Positions 10,877 through 21,879 of a stretch of DNA of 64,000 nucleotides are shown one piece after another. Location: positions 124,001 to 188,000 of the forward strand of contig JARWMV010000250.1 in the NCBI GenBank assembly GCA_030998015.1. Direction: 5' to 3'. The DNA is from Ceratorhiza oryzae-sativae (Eukaryota; Basidiomycota; Agaricomycetes; Cantharellales; Ceratobasidiaceae). Position numbers and translations under genes: made by a program. Numbering within the stretch: position 1 is the stretch's first letter; each line of letters starts with the position of its first letter. Under the pieces are notes generated by a model, which was not told where the DNA came from, did no database searches, and worked only from the letters and a program-made list of their open reading frames with translations.

Positions 10877-12016
10877 ATGCAAGCTGTGAAAGCAAGAGAA
10901 CCCGTGACACGGAAGCTCAACTTCACCAAAGAGAATGCTTTTCGGTCTTCGACTGTTTTAACAGCCATTGCTGAAGCCAAAAACATTCTGGTAATTTGTG
11001 GTGGGGGTGTGTATAGCACCATCAAAGGGGTTCCTGTGAGTACTATGATATATTGGAACCTCCAATCATTTGAAAATTTCCCACCAAGTAGCGACTAGAC
11101 GACCCAATTCCTCTTGATTGCCCTCACACCCGGCAAGAGATAACCCTCAGGGAAGCCATCGGCGAATTCTCCGTGCACAATATTGGCGCCAAATCGATTC
11201 CCAAAGAAGAAATCAGCGCGTTCAACAAATTAATGGCCCACCGAAGGACACAGGTATCGAATGTGCAGCTAGGAACTTTCCACCAGTGGCTGCAACACGC
11301 ATTTCGTGCCGAACAAATTGTTCGATGTGTCACAACGAATATAGACGGCCTTGAGACTCCAGGGAATCCTGACGATGACTCCTGTGTTATGTCAGTGCAA
11401 GGTGATAATCGGTTCTTACGTTGTTGCAGCATTTATTGTGACTCATTTGATATCCGGCATGCACCTGATGTCGAGAATGAGCTGCTACAAGGAAACGTCG
11501 TTCCTTGCCATTTGTGCAGAGCTATGGGTGAGTTATGCAGATATTATATGTATTGCGCTAAATCGCATCCATCCTGGGGTTGCTGCCTTGCCTTGGCTGT
11601 CTGAATGACACCATGCATTCATCCTCATTAGCCCCAACGACCCGCACCAAAATTCTAGCTGGTGCTTCCTCCTCAGGTTTTCTCCGCCCAGCAGTGGACA
11701 ATCAGATGGACGATCGAATACTGCCTGGCGGCAGCTGGTGGGAGGAGATACTCGAAGCTTCAAGGGCCTGCAAGTTGCTCCTTGTAGTCGGAGTATCCTT
11801 GAAGGACTCTGACATTTATAGCTTGGTCTACGACCTATCGGCTCGGTTACACAATCAATTTGGTGCCGTCATATATGTGGACCACGAACGAATCAAAGGC
11901 CGGAACACGCATCAGGTAATTGATTTCCACTTTCAGGTCAACATTGGCCAATTCTTTTCTCGATTGCTTTCCGCCATCGACGAGGTGTGTTGCTTCTTCT
12001 ATTGTTATTTTTCTTG
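10877..12016 (+). CDS. Divergent SIR2 (sirtuin-like) domain exons
   Basis: Joined exons give the sirtuin core in order. A Rossmann start LVICGGGVYST stands where sirtuins have GAGIS. GVPRLDD stands in place of G(I/V)PDFR. TTNIDGLE matches the TQNID motif. SVQGDNR stands where the catalytic His-Gly normally sits. Cysteine pairs follow, ending PCHLC (zinc ribbon), then a hydrophobic strand LLLVVGVSLKDSD as in the C-terminal Rossmann half. The join GVP|RLDD at the acceptor near 11094 is well supported. Sirtuin domains bind NAD and either deacylate lysines or cleave NAD. Here the His is Gln and the GAG and DFR motifs are altered, so catalysis may be lost or changed. Confidence 0.72.
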
Positions 12017-12040
12017 ATATGAATTACCTATTTTCTGCAG

Positions 12041-13717
12041 CATGAAATGGTAGATGTCGAGATGCGTTCGGAAGCAGGCGATGAAGCCCAGGATCGCTGG
12101 TTTGAGGTGAGCCATATCAAGTATAAATCAGCTCGTTGGGGAGACTTACTGAAGCCTTTCATGGCTTTCAGGCTCTCAATCATTGCATGGAGCCAGCAGC
12201 TGGACAGGAGGATCCAGTCCTCAACAGGGCTGCGTGCTGCTTGTGTACTCTCTTGGTCGTTGAGTGCTTGGTACAATGCAAGCTATGCAGCCAATACATG
12301 TGCTATCCCGGGAGGTATAATGAGAACCAGCATGGGAAGTCGTGCGTTGTACTCGGAGGATACTCACGTGCCCGAGGTGCTGGCCCTTCAACTGATGTTG
12401 GTGACTTTATATGTCCCTGGTGCTGGAAGCATAGCGAGCAAGGAGTATACCCGGTTGGTGAAATAATTAAGAATTTCTTATCCATAGATTTACTCATTGT
12501 AATGCGTCCATTTATAGCATTATGTGTGTCCCACACCGCGTTTTAGTGTCGAGAACATCGACACACCGGCTCCCTGCATGGCAATGGTTATTTACTACTT
12601 GGATCCATTCTGGCCGCATGCACAACATTTGTGTACATTGGTCTCAAGTCGTTGGAGCTCACAGGGCTGGATTGTGAGTCCCTGGAGTGTTGCGTACACT
12701 CTGACCTGAATTGAATGAATCCTACATTTCTGCGTAGTGCTTTGTCGAACCTAGAAAACTAGAAGAGTTGGAAACTAGCAAGGCAGTCATGCCAGACTGG
12801 TGAGTACGGCCCACATTTTTTTTATGTCAGGTATTCATTTTTTGTGCCTTAGCACCTGGGAAGAACGTTCATTCAACCTGTTTGTGGTTTACATCACACA
12901 CGGTCTCGCAGGTGGTAAAGGTTACCAGATATCTCAGAGGGCCTCAGTAGCCTCCATGGATGTGAGTCTTGGCATTGAGCTCGACTAGTTTATCCTACTG
13001 GACTAACTTGGGGACAGCTATTCTGTTGAACACTAGCCCCCGCGAAACATCTTGTTGAGCGTGCTGCTTATATGACTGGTTTTCTCATATGTTGTGGCCA
13101 CCTGCTCTTGGAACCTCAAACGACAAGAGATATTCAAGAGTGGGTTAATTTGTGAGTTTCTGGTCTTCCCTTTGCCTCAACCTAACCAACACTGTACTTT
13201 GTGCAGTGGAGACTGCTCATTCGATACACTAATCGGATGCCTCAATATGAAACTTGCACCAGCTTTTATGATCAACTTTGTGGCAAGAGTGACGACTATG
13301 ATGGCGATGCGTGCACAGATGCAGAGGTTCGAAATTCTTAATGTGTGGCTGACCGATGGAATTGCCTGCCCACATACGGACCTGCTTTACGTATCTCAAT
13401 ACGAAAGGCCACTTTTATGGCTATTTTCGCCGTTCACCACTCGCCCCCTTGGTAAAGAGCTACCTCATCTGCTCACCGTGTGCTCGTGCCAACCACGCTA
13501 TTTACCGGGTGAGGACCAAAGCCCACGTCGTGCCCGAAAAATATGGATCGTCGATCACCAGGCAAAATCCGACATGGCGCTCTGTGACGTAGAGCTTACG
13601 GCCCGGTGTTCAGTCTGTAACCAACAGTGGATACTTCAGACCAACGATATGGAGGGGAGGCTGTATAAGTACTGTGGCCTTTATGCAGCGATTGTGCCAT
13701 ATTTCTCCTGCAAGTAG
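12041..13717 (+). CDS. Cys-rich second zinc module and unknown domain downstream of SIR2
   Basis: Exons continue in phase from the SIR2 domain (donor GTGAGC after WFE at about 12106, next exon at about 12172). A Cys-rich block follows: CCLC, CKLC, MCYPG, then ICPWCWKH, spaced like a PHD or ADD-type zinc module. Later exons include a 207-codon frame at 13094-13717 containing a helical hydrophobic stretch, a His- and Cys-containing segment (ACPHTD, TVCSCQP) and a Cys-x2-Cys near its end (ARCSVCNQQW). I cannot name this last domain. Several introns with good GT...AG signals separate the pieces. Likely the same protein as the SIR2 part, acting in the nucleus if the PHD modules are real. Confidence 0.5.
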
Positions 13718-15426
13718 ACAGTTCTGTAGCCGTTTTAATGTCATTCAGTTGAAAACGATGTGCATGATCTTAGTCACTGTTGTAAGTGTCAACTCTTATT
13801 CACCTACACGAGGAAATGCCATAGTTCGGTGCTGAGTATTCTTGAGATAATACTCACGTGGACATCAACATTACGCCCATCAGGTTGCATTACAACCATT
13901 GCCAGTATCCTTAAGCGGCCAAAATTGCATGTTGGTCAAAAGCCAACAGCAAGTTTAACTGGCTCCTTCAATCATCACGAAGGATGTTTATACTCAAGTA
14001 AGACAATTGATATGTTTCAGGTTGTTCGTTTTATCCATGTGCCATAAGCACTGTCTGTTTCAGCTACGGGTTCCACAAGAGGGTTGGACTCCTAAATGTG
14101 CGCAGGCTGTGAATACAAAAAGGAATACACGGGAATTCACTATCTTTGACAATTTCCAAGCGTTGGCGGTAAACCTGTTTTCGTGTGCACTTGCTGGGAG
14201 CTTGGGCCACGGTTCATTGGGTTGGCCGAAGTTGCTTATGGCATTATAAAAGTAGACCTCAGATACATGGTGGTTTAAATAATATAAAATAAACTTATGC
14301 ATTGGTACTCTGCCCTGAAATCTACTCTCATATATGTTGTTATAGTATCGTTTCAACTCGGTGTTTACTTTCTGATTGGCAGACAGTTTCTATTGACAAT
14401 GCAAACGTCGATATCATGTGTTTGTACCCTTCTCACTCACCTACCGTGCATACCAGGAGTCAACAGAGAATAGTTACATGAATCACCACGACTCAGAACA
14501 ACATCTGCATCCCAACTGCCGAGAATACCCAGATGTGGAGCAGACATGGTTGGTAGAAGAGATGCTATTCCACAAGCCGAATACTCGTAAGTCAAGGAAC
14601 GCTCATATGGTTGACTACAGAGCTAGTATTAACATCGCGCAAAGCTTTTGGCCGTGTTTTATCCTCTTTTGAGTTCAGAATAAATGGAAGCCCCACTGTG
14701 GTTGATCAAGGTTTGCTCCAAGGCGATGGACTACAGGACCTTGAGGTTGTTGGTATCATTGGCACCATATATAACAAAGAGGGTCTTTTTGGCCAGTGTG
14801 CTTGGTTTGGTAACTACAACCTTGATTGGCAATGGGTGCGCATACGAGGTATACAGTCATTACGGGCGTGCGAGGATATGCGGTTTCGTCATGGGTAAGT
14901 TACGTCTTAGCTTTGTGGGACAAACTGATATGTATTTCTTCTTTTGATTTACAGCCAAAAATGCATGTGGATGGAGACGCTTCTTGGCCAATATGCTCTC
15001 ATACTGCCTCACGATAGCTTTCAAGATATGTGGGAGCAAACCTTATCTGAGTTGGGTGCACTGGACGCAAGAGTCCCCATGTGGCCTGCATGTGGGGTCC
15101 GACCCTCCTGGTGGGGCGACAAGTGGAAAGATAGCTGGCCGTTCAAAAAGGAATCCAGTGCCGAATTCTCTTCCCTCTGGCCCTTCGCAGAATTGCCAAA
15201 CGATTCCCGACCAGGAGAGCTCACAACAAACTTATCCCACATCAATGTGCCATGGGCTATACAACCTGAAGGCGGCATCGTGGCGACCCACTCCTTACAG
15301 CCCAGTTTGAAACGGAAACAGGCAACAGCGAGCGAAGGAGACTCTTCTGCAGTCCAAGAGGGAAATAAGTTGCCAGCGGCTACTAGACGTCGAGGGAAGG
15401 GACGTGGCATGAGTGGAATGCACTAA
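13718..15426 (+). CDS. C-terminal exons of the PHD-SIR2 locus (unknown, basic tail)
   Basis: Scattered exons lead to a final open frame at about 14956-15426 that ends in a basic, Lys/Arg-rich tail (KRKQ, RRRGKGRG) resembling a nuclear-localisation or nucleic-acid-binding tail. The frame before the tail is Trp- and Pro-rich (RPSWWGDKWKDSWPF). Frames at 14611-14898 and 14684-14947 overlap, and I cannot say which is used. This may be the end of the SIR2 protein or a separate small gene. No family recognised. Confidence 0.4.
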
Positions 15427-15731
15427 TCAATATAAGTATCATGTTTAATCGGATAATCAATTTTTTCATCGTTCAAAAACACAAAATCATAGTTTTGAAC
15501 TTCAGTTCCTCCAACAGCCAGTGCCTGATTTGCCATTTTGTATATCTTTTCAAAATCGCCCATTTATTGATGCAAATCAGGATATTCCTGTGTCAGTCAC
15601 TCAAACAAATCGCACCCATTCATCATATAGCTGATGTTGCTGATTTGGCACTAAGCTCTGTCCCTTAGAGTTGAAGATATAGTACAAAGCGGAGGATGTA
15701 ATATTCATCATTGAGAGATACATGGATGCGT

Positions 15732-17746
15732 TCATTCTGATTCGCTATCCGAGGCAACCATTGCCTCATAATAGCCTCGCAGTCTATCAAACACACTGAA
15801 TATTGATCCTTTGCCAGATCGAAGCCTTTTTGGCAGTTTCTTGTTAGTCTGGATCGACATTCCCCAGCAAGTGATTCCAGATGACGTGTCCGCAGTTGAT
15901 GTAGTTGTTCCATGCAAGTCAAGTGTGCCATGCCAGATAGCTGTTACAATGGCAGAGGCCCCCAAATCAAAGCCAACCCGGTATCCTGGCAGTATGAAGT
16001 AGCCATCAGGTATTGCTGTTCGAAGCTTGTCCCCTTCAACAAGCTCGCCTTGTTCGTTGACGTGGATCCATTGGCCAAACGTGAATATCTTGCCATAGAA
16101 CTCGGGAAGCGCATCAATATCCGAGTCAACATGCATGCTGTTTGCGAAGTTACAACCCTCCTCATCAGGCATCAATACAGACATGTTGGCACCTAGACTT
16201 GGTCCGTGGGTCTGTGTGAAATCATGAGCCTCAAATATTGCAGAAATAGGTGCACACAGACCGTCATATCACTATCATGCAAGCCAAACATAGGAAGAAT
16301 GGTGTCTGCTAAGGTATCTATATTAGAGAAAACTGCATGCAGTGAAACCCGCCGTCCCATGACCATCCAGGCAACCTGTTTGAACACAGTTGGTGTGGGT
16401 GTCATTTTGTACACAATATTACTTACGGCTACCGCCTCTTGGTCATTATGCATATCTATGTAGCCCTCAGGATCATGCTTATCGTGAATAGATTGCAGGG
16501 CATATTCCCTGGCCATCTCATCTCCCTTACGCCCAGGACGCCAGCCGCCTCCAAAAAGACGGCCGTCTTTGAACGCTATTAGGTTTATTTAACACAGAAA
16601 AAGAGAAGGTACTCACGCTGGTTAAAAATCCTAAGCGACACCAATGGAATGTCCTTCTCAACTCTACATGCTTTATTCCCGTTTTGTGCTCTATTTTTCT
16701 TAACCTCATGCGCAAAGTTTTTGACCTTGTCCATGTATTTGATGAATATGTTGACCGCTTCTTGCTCAGTCTCATCAAAACTCCCAATCGGAGAACTGCA
16801 CGCCCAAACCATGGAATATGTACCATTTGCCGTTGGAGCAAACCCATACACCGTACCCCAAGAGTATATCTTGAATTTCTGGGTTTCAAGCATTTCCTTG
16901 GCCACAAATCCCTCAGAGGGGAATGGGCTATCTCTAGCGGGTGGCGGTACTGATTTATCTCGCCGATCGACCCAAGAGTAGCCTTTGCAGTAGCCTCAGG
17001 AGACGGTCTTGGTGGCATTCTCTTCTCGCTGTTATCAATGCCATCAATTGTTACACTGGAAACCTCGAGTGGTTGATGTGTGAATGCGTCCACACACAGT
17101 ACGTTGAAGGGGTTCCGGTCAGGATCCAGATGGCCAATTGAATGTAGCCCAAACTGCTTGCCCAGCTCCCTAATCCTCTCTACAAGTTGTTTTGTAAGTA
17201 GACTAATAAGCGAATAGTCTCAAAGGATACCAAATCTTACTTACTATGCCGGATTGCCCTCGTTTCAACAAAAGTCTGGCCTTGCAGTCTCTCAATTTCT
17301 TCCTGAACATCGCTTAAATATCTAGAAATTGAGATCGCTGAGTGAACTTACTTTTAATAATCTACCATGGTGTAGCAGAGTTGCTACAGCGTCTCCATCT
17401 GGCATCTGCCAGTGGATATCATGGGCTAGATCGCTGCATGCACAGTTGGATAAGCACTCAGCTCGGCGATTGGGGCTAAACCTTACAGGATATAATCGTA
17501 ATAGTGCTGCCACTCACGTCCATGCTCGTACTCGTTGATTGCATTTTCGAATCTCTGCTGAAATATGTTGATTTGGAGTCGCAGCTCATGAGAAATTTTT
17601 CGACCGCGTTGCAAGGGTCGCAAGGATTTTACAATATGGGACACCGCTTCATGCATCAAATCGATCTCCACGAGCAATCGTGTGCTCAGCTTCCCATCTA
17701 CTTTGTCTAAAGCCTGAGAGGCAACTATAACATCAGTGATAGGCAT
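15732..17746 (-). CDS. Multi-exon protein, candidate 2-oxoglutarate/Fe(II) oxygenase fold
   Basis: The last exon (about 16230-15732) carries NSMHVDSD, an HxD arrangement, then FTFGQWIH, a glycine-rich LPGYRVGFDLG, and WHGTLDLHGT, giving a candidate HxD...H triad in the order used by 2OG-Fe(II) oxygenases, including TET/JBP-like fungal enzymes. Upstream frames (16516-16193, 16905-16585, 17746-17510) look like exons of the same gene. The first begins ATG at 17746 and has a clear donor (GTGAGT near 17516). I could not splice all exons into one frame, so the gene may be damaged. Function is inferred from motif order only. No transcript partner or operon context applies. Confidence 0.4.
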
Positions 17747-17879
17747 ATTTGCAAGTTAGAATACTATTAGGCTATTGGGGTTATGGGTAGTTGCGCTTCA
17801 ATCACAGGATAAGCAAAACTTCGAAGTCTATTTGATGGCAGTAGGCTGATTACAAAGCGGTCTCATTTTGCATGATTGC

Positions 17880-19180
17880 CAAGTACAGTGGAATCCCTCA
17901 GATACCACCCCATACGACGGCCACACCTCAAAATATATCATACGCGAGCTATACATACAACAAATCGAAACCTGGGAGAACGACAGCAACCACCTAGTTT
18001 GCTACACCGCGGAGAAGACCTAATGGGCACAGGCATAGGAGTCACAGTATTTCACAAATCCATCCGTATACACTCACTTTCACAGAGTAGAAAACCTAAT
18101 CGAACCATGGGTCCTCGAACTCGAAGCCATTGAGATTGCTACCAGGATAGCCACCGAAATTGTTGCAACCATCGCACTCAACCCACCCAAAAACATCCAT
18201 ATCTTCTCAGACAACACATCAGCAATACAAGTTGCACTCAAAGGCCACGCACGAGCAGGTCAAAAAACTTGCATGGCGATACGAGAGACGGTATTCCGCC
18301 ACATTGACGCAAACGACAAAAACACCATATCGATCCAATACTGCCCAGCCCATGAAGATATCAGAGGCCACGATCTAGCTGACAAACTCGCAAAAAGAGC
18401 TTCATCCCAAGGTAGAAGCATATCAGGGGTAAAGTCACTAACATACAACAAGCGTGAATCCAGAGCCAAAACCAGAGACGATTGGTTCAACGCCTGGGCA
18501 GCCAGAGATCCCAGAGGTTTCTTCACACCAGCTGACCGTTTCCCTCTGTCAACCAAACCAAGCAACATATTACTCTTCACTCCCCGCCCTCTCTTCTTCC
18601 GCCTCACACAAGTCCTAATGGGACACGCCTTGATCGGCGAGTACTATAGACGTTTCGTCCCAAACGAAGACCCGTCTTGCCCATGCGGCGAACTGATCCA
18701 AACCAGACAGCACATACTGCTCGACTGCCCTGACTACGCTGACTTCCAACACCTATTCTTCACAGACAGAGGCGGACATATGTCCCTCGCCATGATCTTG
18801 GGCTCGTCGGACGGCATCAAGAAACTGCTCGAATTTCTCGAGCACACAAGCGCATTTACCAAGCAAGCTGCACCCGCAATCTGGCCACAGATCACTCTGC
18901 CCCCGCATGCTCTTGTCCTCGCTCTCTCTCCTCTTCTCTCTCTTCTCGGCTGCCTTGCTTTGTACACCCTTAGATAATGCTCCCCTCCTCCCCTGTGATT
19001 CGCCTCTGGCGTCTTGCTTGGACATGTTTTTTGCCTCGCTGTTTACGCTCTCTCCCTGTTCCCCCGGTGCAGGGTGTTGCCCGGTTCTCTCACCTCTGTG
19101 AATTGTATCTGGACTGCACCTTGGCTCTAGTTGAGCCTGCTAGCGGTATACAAATAATAGATTTCATCATCATCATCATC
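17880..19180 (+). mobile_element. 5'-truncated LINE retrotransposon: RNase H and zinc-knuckle end
   Basis: The frame ending at 18975 contains an RNase H domain: ELEAIEIA, FSDNTSA and YCPAHEDIRGHDLADKLA supply the E, D, H and D positions. It is followed by CPCGE...RQHILLDC, the CCHC-like motif that ends many Tad/R1-type LINE ORF2 proteins. The endonuclease and reverse transcriptase are missing, so the copy is 5'-truncated, as is usual for target-primed insertion. Upstream of 18100 the frame is broken by at least one single-base shift (VTVFHK and THFHR lie in different frames). The 3' end carries ATTTCATCATCATCATCATC, a simple-repeat tail typical of LINEs. Dead element. Confidence 0.8.
18273..18977 (+). 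pseudogene. LINE ORF2 C-terminal remnant (RNase H, CCHC)
   Basis: Longest intact frame of the LINE above, 234 codons from the first ATG, with open frame continuing upstream to about 18100. Contains the distal RNase H acid (DLADKLAK) and the zinc-knuckle cysteines. It lacks the polymerase, so it cannot work alone. Confidence 0.75.
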
Positions 19181-19402
19181 CCTCAGATACGTTTGAGATC
19201 GTTCCGGTTTGCAACTTGTGTTTCTGCTGATCCCCGCTTTCCCACACATGTACAAACGGGCCATTCGAGAGGCTTTTTCTTATGTAACTAAGCCACAAAA
19301 TTTGTATTATTTGGGCTTACCAGCGAGCCAGGGGTTATTTATCATATGAAGAAGTGAAATTGGAATGTACAAAACAAAAAGATGCAGAGAAAAAAATGTG
19401 AA
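19181..19402. other. Short AT-rich gap between LINE tail and pogo transposase end
   Basis: No gene. It should contain the 3' end of the pogo-like element, but I could not find a terminal inverted repeat that pairs with the 21.1-21.7 kb side. Confidence 0.4.
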
Positions 19403-21099
19403 CTAAAAGGAAATAACAAAAGAGACTTCATCTGCAATTTCCTGGTTCATAAGATCGTGCTCGGTTGGCGGCAAGATTGATAGCGATGCCATCATCTGCT
19501 CAAATTTGGGCTCAAGGAGGTTTGGGTGCTGCATCACTTCAGCCTGCAATGCTCGTGTTGTCTGCATGGCCGCTTGCTCCGAATCACTTGTCTCGGCAAG
19601 CAAATCTTTGACAGGAGCAAGTTGAGTATGACGCGAGCAATTAGCGATGGTACTCGCTGATACCGCATCCCACACAGCAGATGCCAGTTCTCACACAGGG
19701 AAGTTTTGGGGGAGTTAAATACAGCTCGTAATCTCAACTACGAAGGTAGAGAACTAAGGAGAGAAATTTTTCACAGAGATGCGCATGATAATAGAGATGA
19801 GTAAACTAATACAAACACACTGCATACATGAACGGATATGATTGTAAATCCAACACCAGTCTCATACCCTCAAGCTGGCTTATGTTGTATATCTTCTCGA
19901 TGCCAGCATGTCACGATCGAGCACTAGGCAAGTCAAGCCGTTCCGATAGTGAGCTTTGAAGCAATGGATAATACCTGCATCTATTGGCTGAATCTAGGCG
20001 GTCAGATTCGGCGCTAGGGGCTCGATCTGTGGGTTAGGGTAACTGGACGCAGTGTGACGGTGTGAGGGAGCGTTTTCAACGAGAAGGAGAATATGCCGAT
20101 TTTGCTGAGCCATCCAAGTGTTCAAGTCAGACAGGAAACTATAATGTGGCATGTAAATAAAGTGTCTTAAGAATTGACAGATAAACACACTCACTTGTGC
20201 CATATCGACTGTAACATCCAAGCAGTTGAGTTCCAGAAATAATAGAAACCTAAGTCCAATGCTTCCACCTGCTCAAAATAGCACAGGCGTCGAGCTTGCC
20301 CTATAATTAACAGCTCCAACTTCTCAGAGCCATCCGTATTAGTTCCAAGCAGATAGGTCAGGTGTATTTTGTCTGCTTTGACCCCAGCTGTCTGCTCAAA
20401 GGCTAGACCTGTAGTGGGTGGCAAACAAAAGAACAGGACAGTTTCATCAACATTAAAGATGTTGCAAGGATCATAGAGCTCAATTAGCTCCTTCACATGC
20501 TGGACCTCAGTGTCAAGAGTGTCGATCAGTGCAGAGGCTACCTCGCCATGAAGCTTGTAGACTTGGAGGCCAAAGCAGGCCTTGAGGTCGCTTAAGCAGC
20601 TATTCGAGAACTTGGGGGTTTGGGCTTCTGGTATATCAAAGAGCCTGCAGAATTCTTGTGCCTGTTCACATATAAGAGGACCAGTGAGTCGAATACTGCC
20701 TACATGTCTTTGCTTTATCCACTCAAACAGCGCTGCTTCAACTTCCAGAAGCTTAATAGATGTCTGCTGTTTGAAGTGTAAGCAGGTTGGGTTAGCACTT
20801 GTGTATGCTCGTATGCGGGGTTTGTCCTTGAGGTACCCCGACAGGGTAGATTGAGCAAAACTAGTGTAACCCATAGCCTTTACTTGTGTCACAACCTGCT
20901 GTTGAGTCAATCAAGCCTTGTGCTCATGGTAGAAGTCAATAATCTTCAGTTTTTCAGCGAATGTGAGGTGCTGCTTGGAAGTGACAAGTTGAGGATTGTA
21001 GATCTAAATCACTACATTAACTATAATTAACATAGCAGGAGAAAGTAGACTACATACCTGGAAAGCAGTGCCGTTAAAGAGAGTGCGTATGGCCAGCAT
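19403..21099 (-). pseudogene. pogo/Tigger-type DDE transposase, inactivated and carrying a nested insertion
   Basis: Read on the minus strand: a short first exon from ATG 21099, a GT...AG intron, a CENP-B-like helix-turn-helix (FAEKLKIIDFY), a second DNA-binding helix region (TQQQVVTQV, QEFCRLFDIP), then the DDE catalytic core. The core has NVDETVLFF for the first Asp, LLLVENAPSH at the second position and QPIDAGIIHCFKAHY at the third. The C-terminus WDAVSASTIANC is typical of the family. A TGA interrupts near 20911, a TAG near 19995, and a frame change lies near 19885. The second Asp of the core reads Glu (VEN instead of VDN). Position 19689-19855 is a later insertion; removing it with one target-site copy restores the frame across the site. 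Confidence 0.85.
19689..19855 (-). mobile_element. Short retroelement-like insertion, copy 2 (167 bp), nested in pogo transposase
   Basis: Flanked by CCAGT at 19684-19688 and 19856-19860. Its ends equal those of the copy at 1758-1894, and the interior is about 80-85% alike by eye. It is longer than copy 1 mainly because of about 30 extra bases (19701-19732) just inside one end. On the minus strand it begins TGTTGGATTTACAATCA and ends TGTGTGAGA. The host transposase frame reads through perfectly when the insert and one CCAGT are removed, so this insertion is younger than the transposon. Confidence 0.85.
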
Positions 21100-21879
21100 A
21101 GCTAATTTTTAGTTGGCAAAGGAGAGACTAAGAAAGTTGTATGCAGCTCATCCTGTTTTCTTGTTTAAATAGTGCGTATCGGGCTTGAATTATATCCAAA
21201 CTGAGGTATAATGCGATGTATTTACTATAGCATACATGCAGATCATCTGGCACTGGTGTACTGCAGATACTGTGCTTGTTGTGCATACAATAAAGTGGCT
21301 GTGAGCACACAGAAACGAGTGGCAAATTTTCAAATTATCACAGGAAGTGAAATCAAGTGCTTTACCATATCTGCAGGGAACATATCTGAGGGGTTCCACT
21401 GTAAATTCTCTTTTGACATGTTCATATATATAGTGACCTGTGTGAGGTGACCATGCAGTCCTGGAATACCACAGCACCTCACCCTGAATTGGTTTTTTTA
21501 ATCAGATATATTTACTGTTGTTTCAGGGCTGGGCCCCATGGTGCAACATGTTAGACAGTACAGATGGGTGGCCTGAGGCATGATAAAGGAGTAGGAGACT
21601 GGAGCACTTGTAGCAGATAAGCAAGGTTGTATACAGTGTTCTATGTAATTAATAAATTGTGCCTAACATAGTGGCTGACTCTGTATGCTGGGAACATCCA
21701 ATTTTTTTGGATGCACAACATGGATGTTTTGACCATTTCCTACAGTCTTTCCAGCTTCATTTTGTGAAAATTCTAACCTGATTGCTCAAAAATTGGACAA
21801 AATGCACATTTTCAATATGTTTACATCAAGCTTCTTAATTGTGTGTTGTCACTCAAGAACATACCTTTAGAAATGCCTG
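21100..21879. other. Noncoding edge between pogo element and satellite; CpG loss begins
   Basis: No gene recognised. CpG dinucleotides are present up to about 21315 and then nearly vanish. This may mark the left border of the CpG-poor block that runs to about 33655. Confidence 0.5.

Noticed and set aside
13207..13326. Alternative frame (WRLLIRYTNRM...) as a real exon in the SIR2 locus
   Set aside because: It looks protein-like but does not fit the preceding exon phase. The longer 13094-13717 frame continues through the splice and beyond.
19181..21879. Terminal inverted repeats and TA duplication of the pogo element
   Set aside because: I looked on both sides of the transposase and found no convincing pair, so I do not give element borders.
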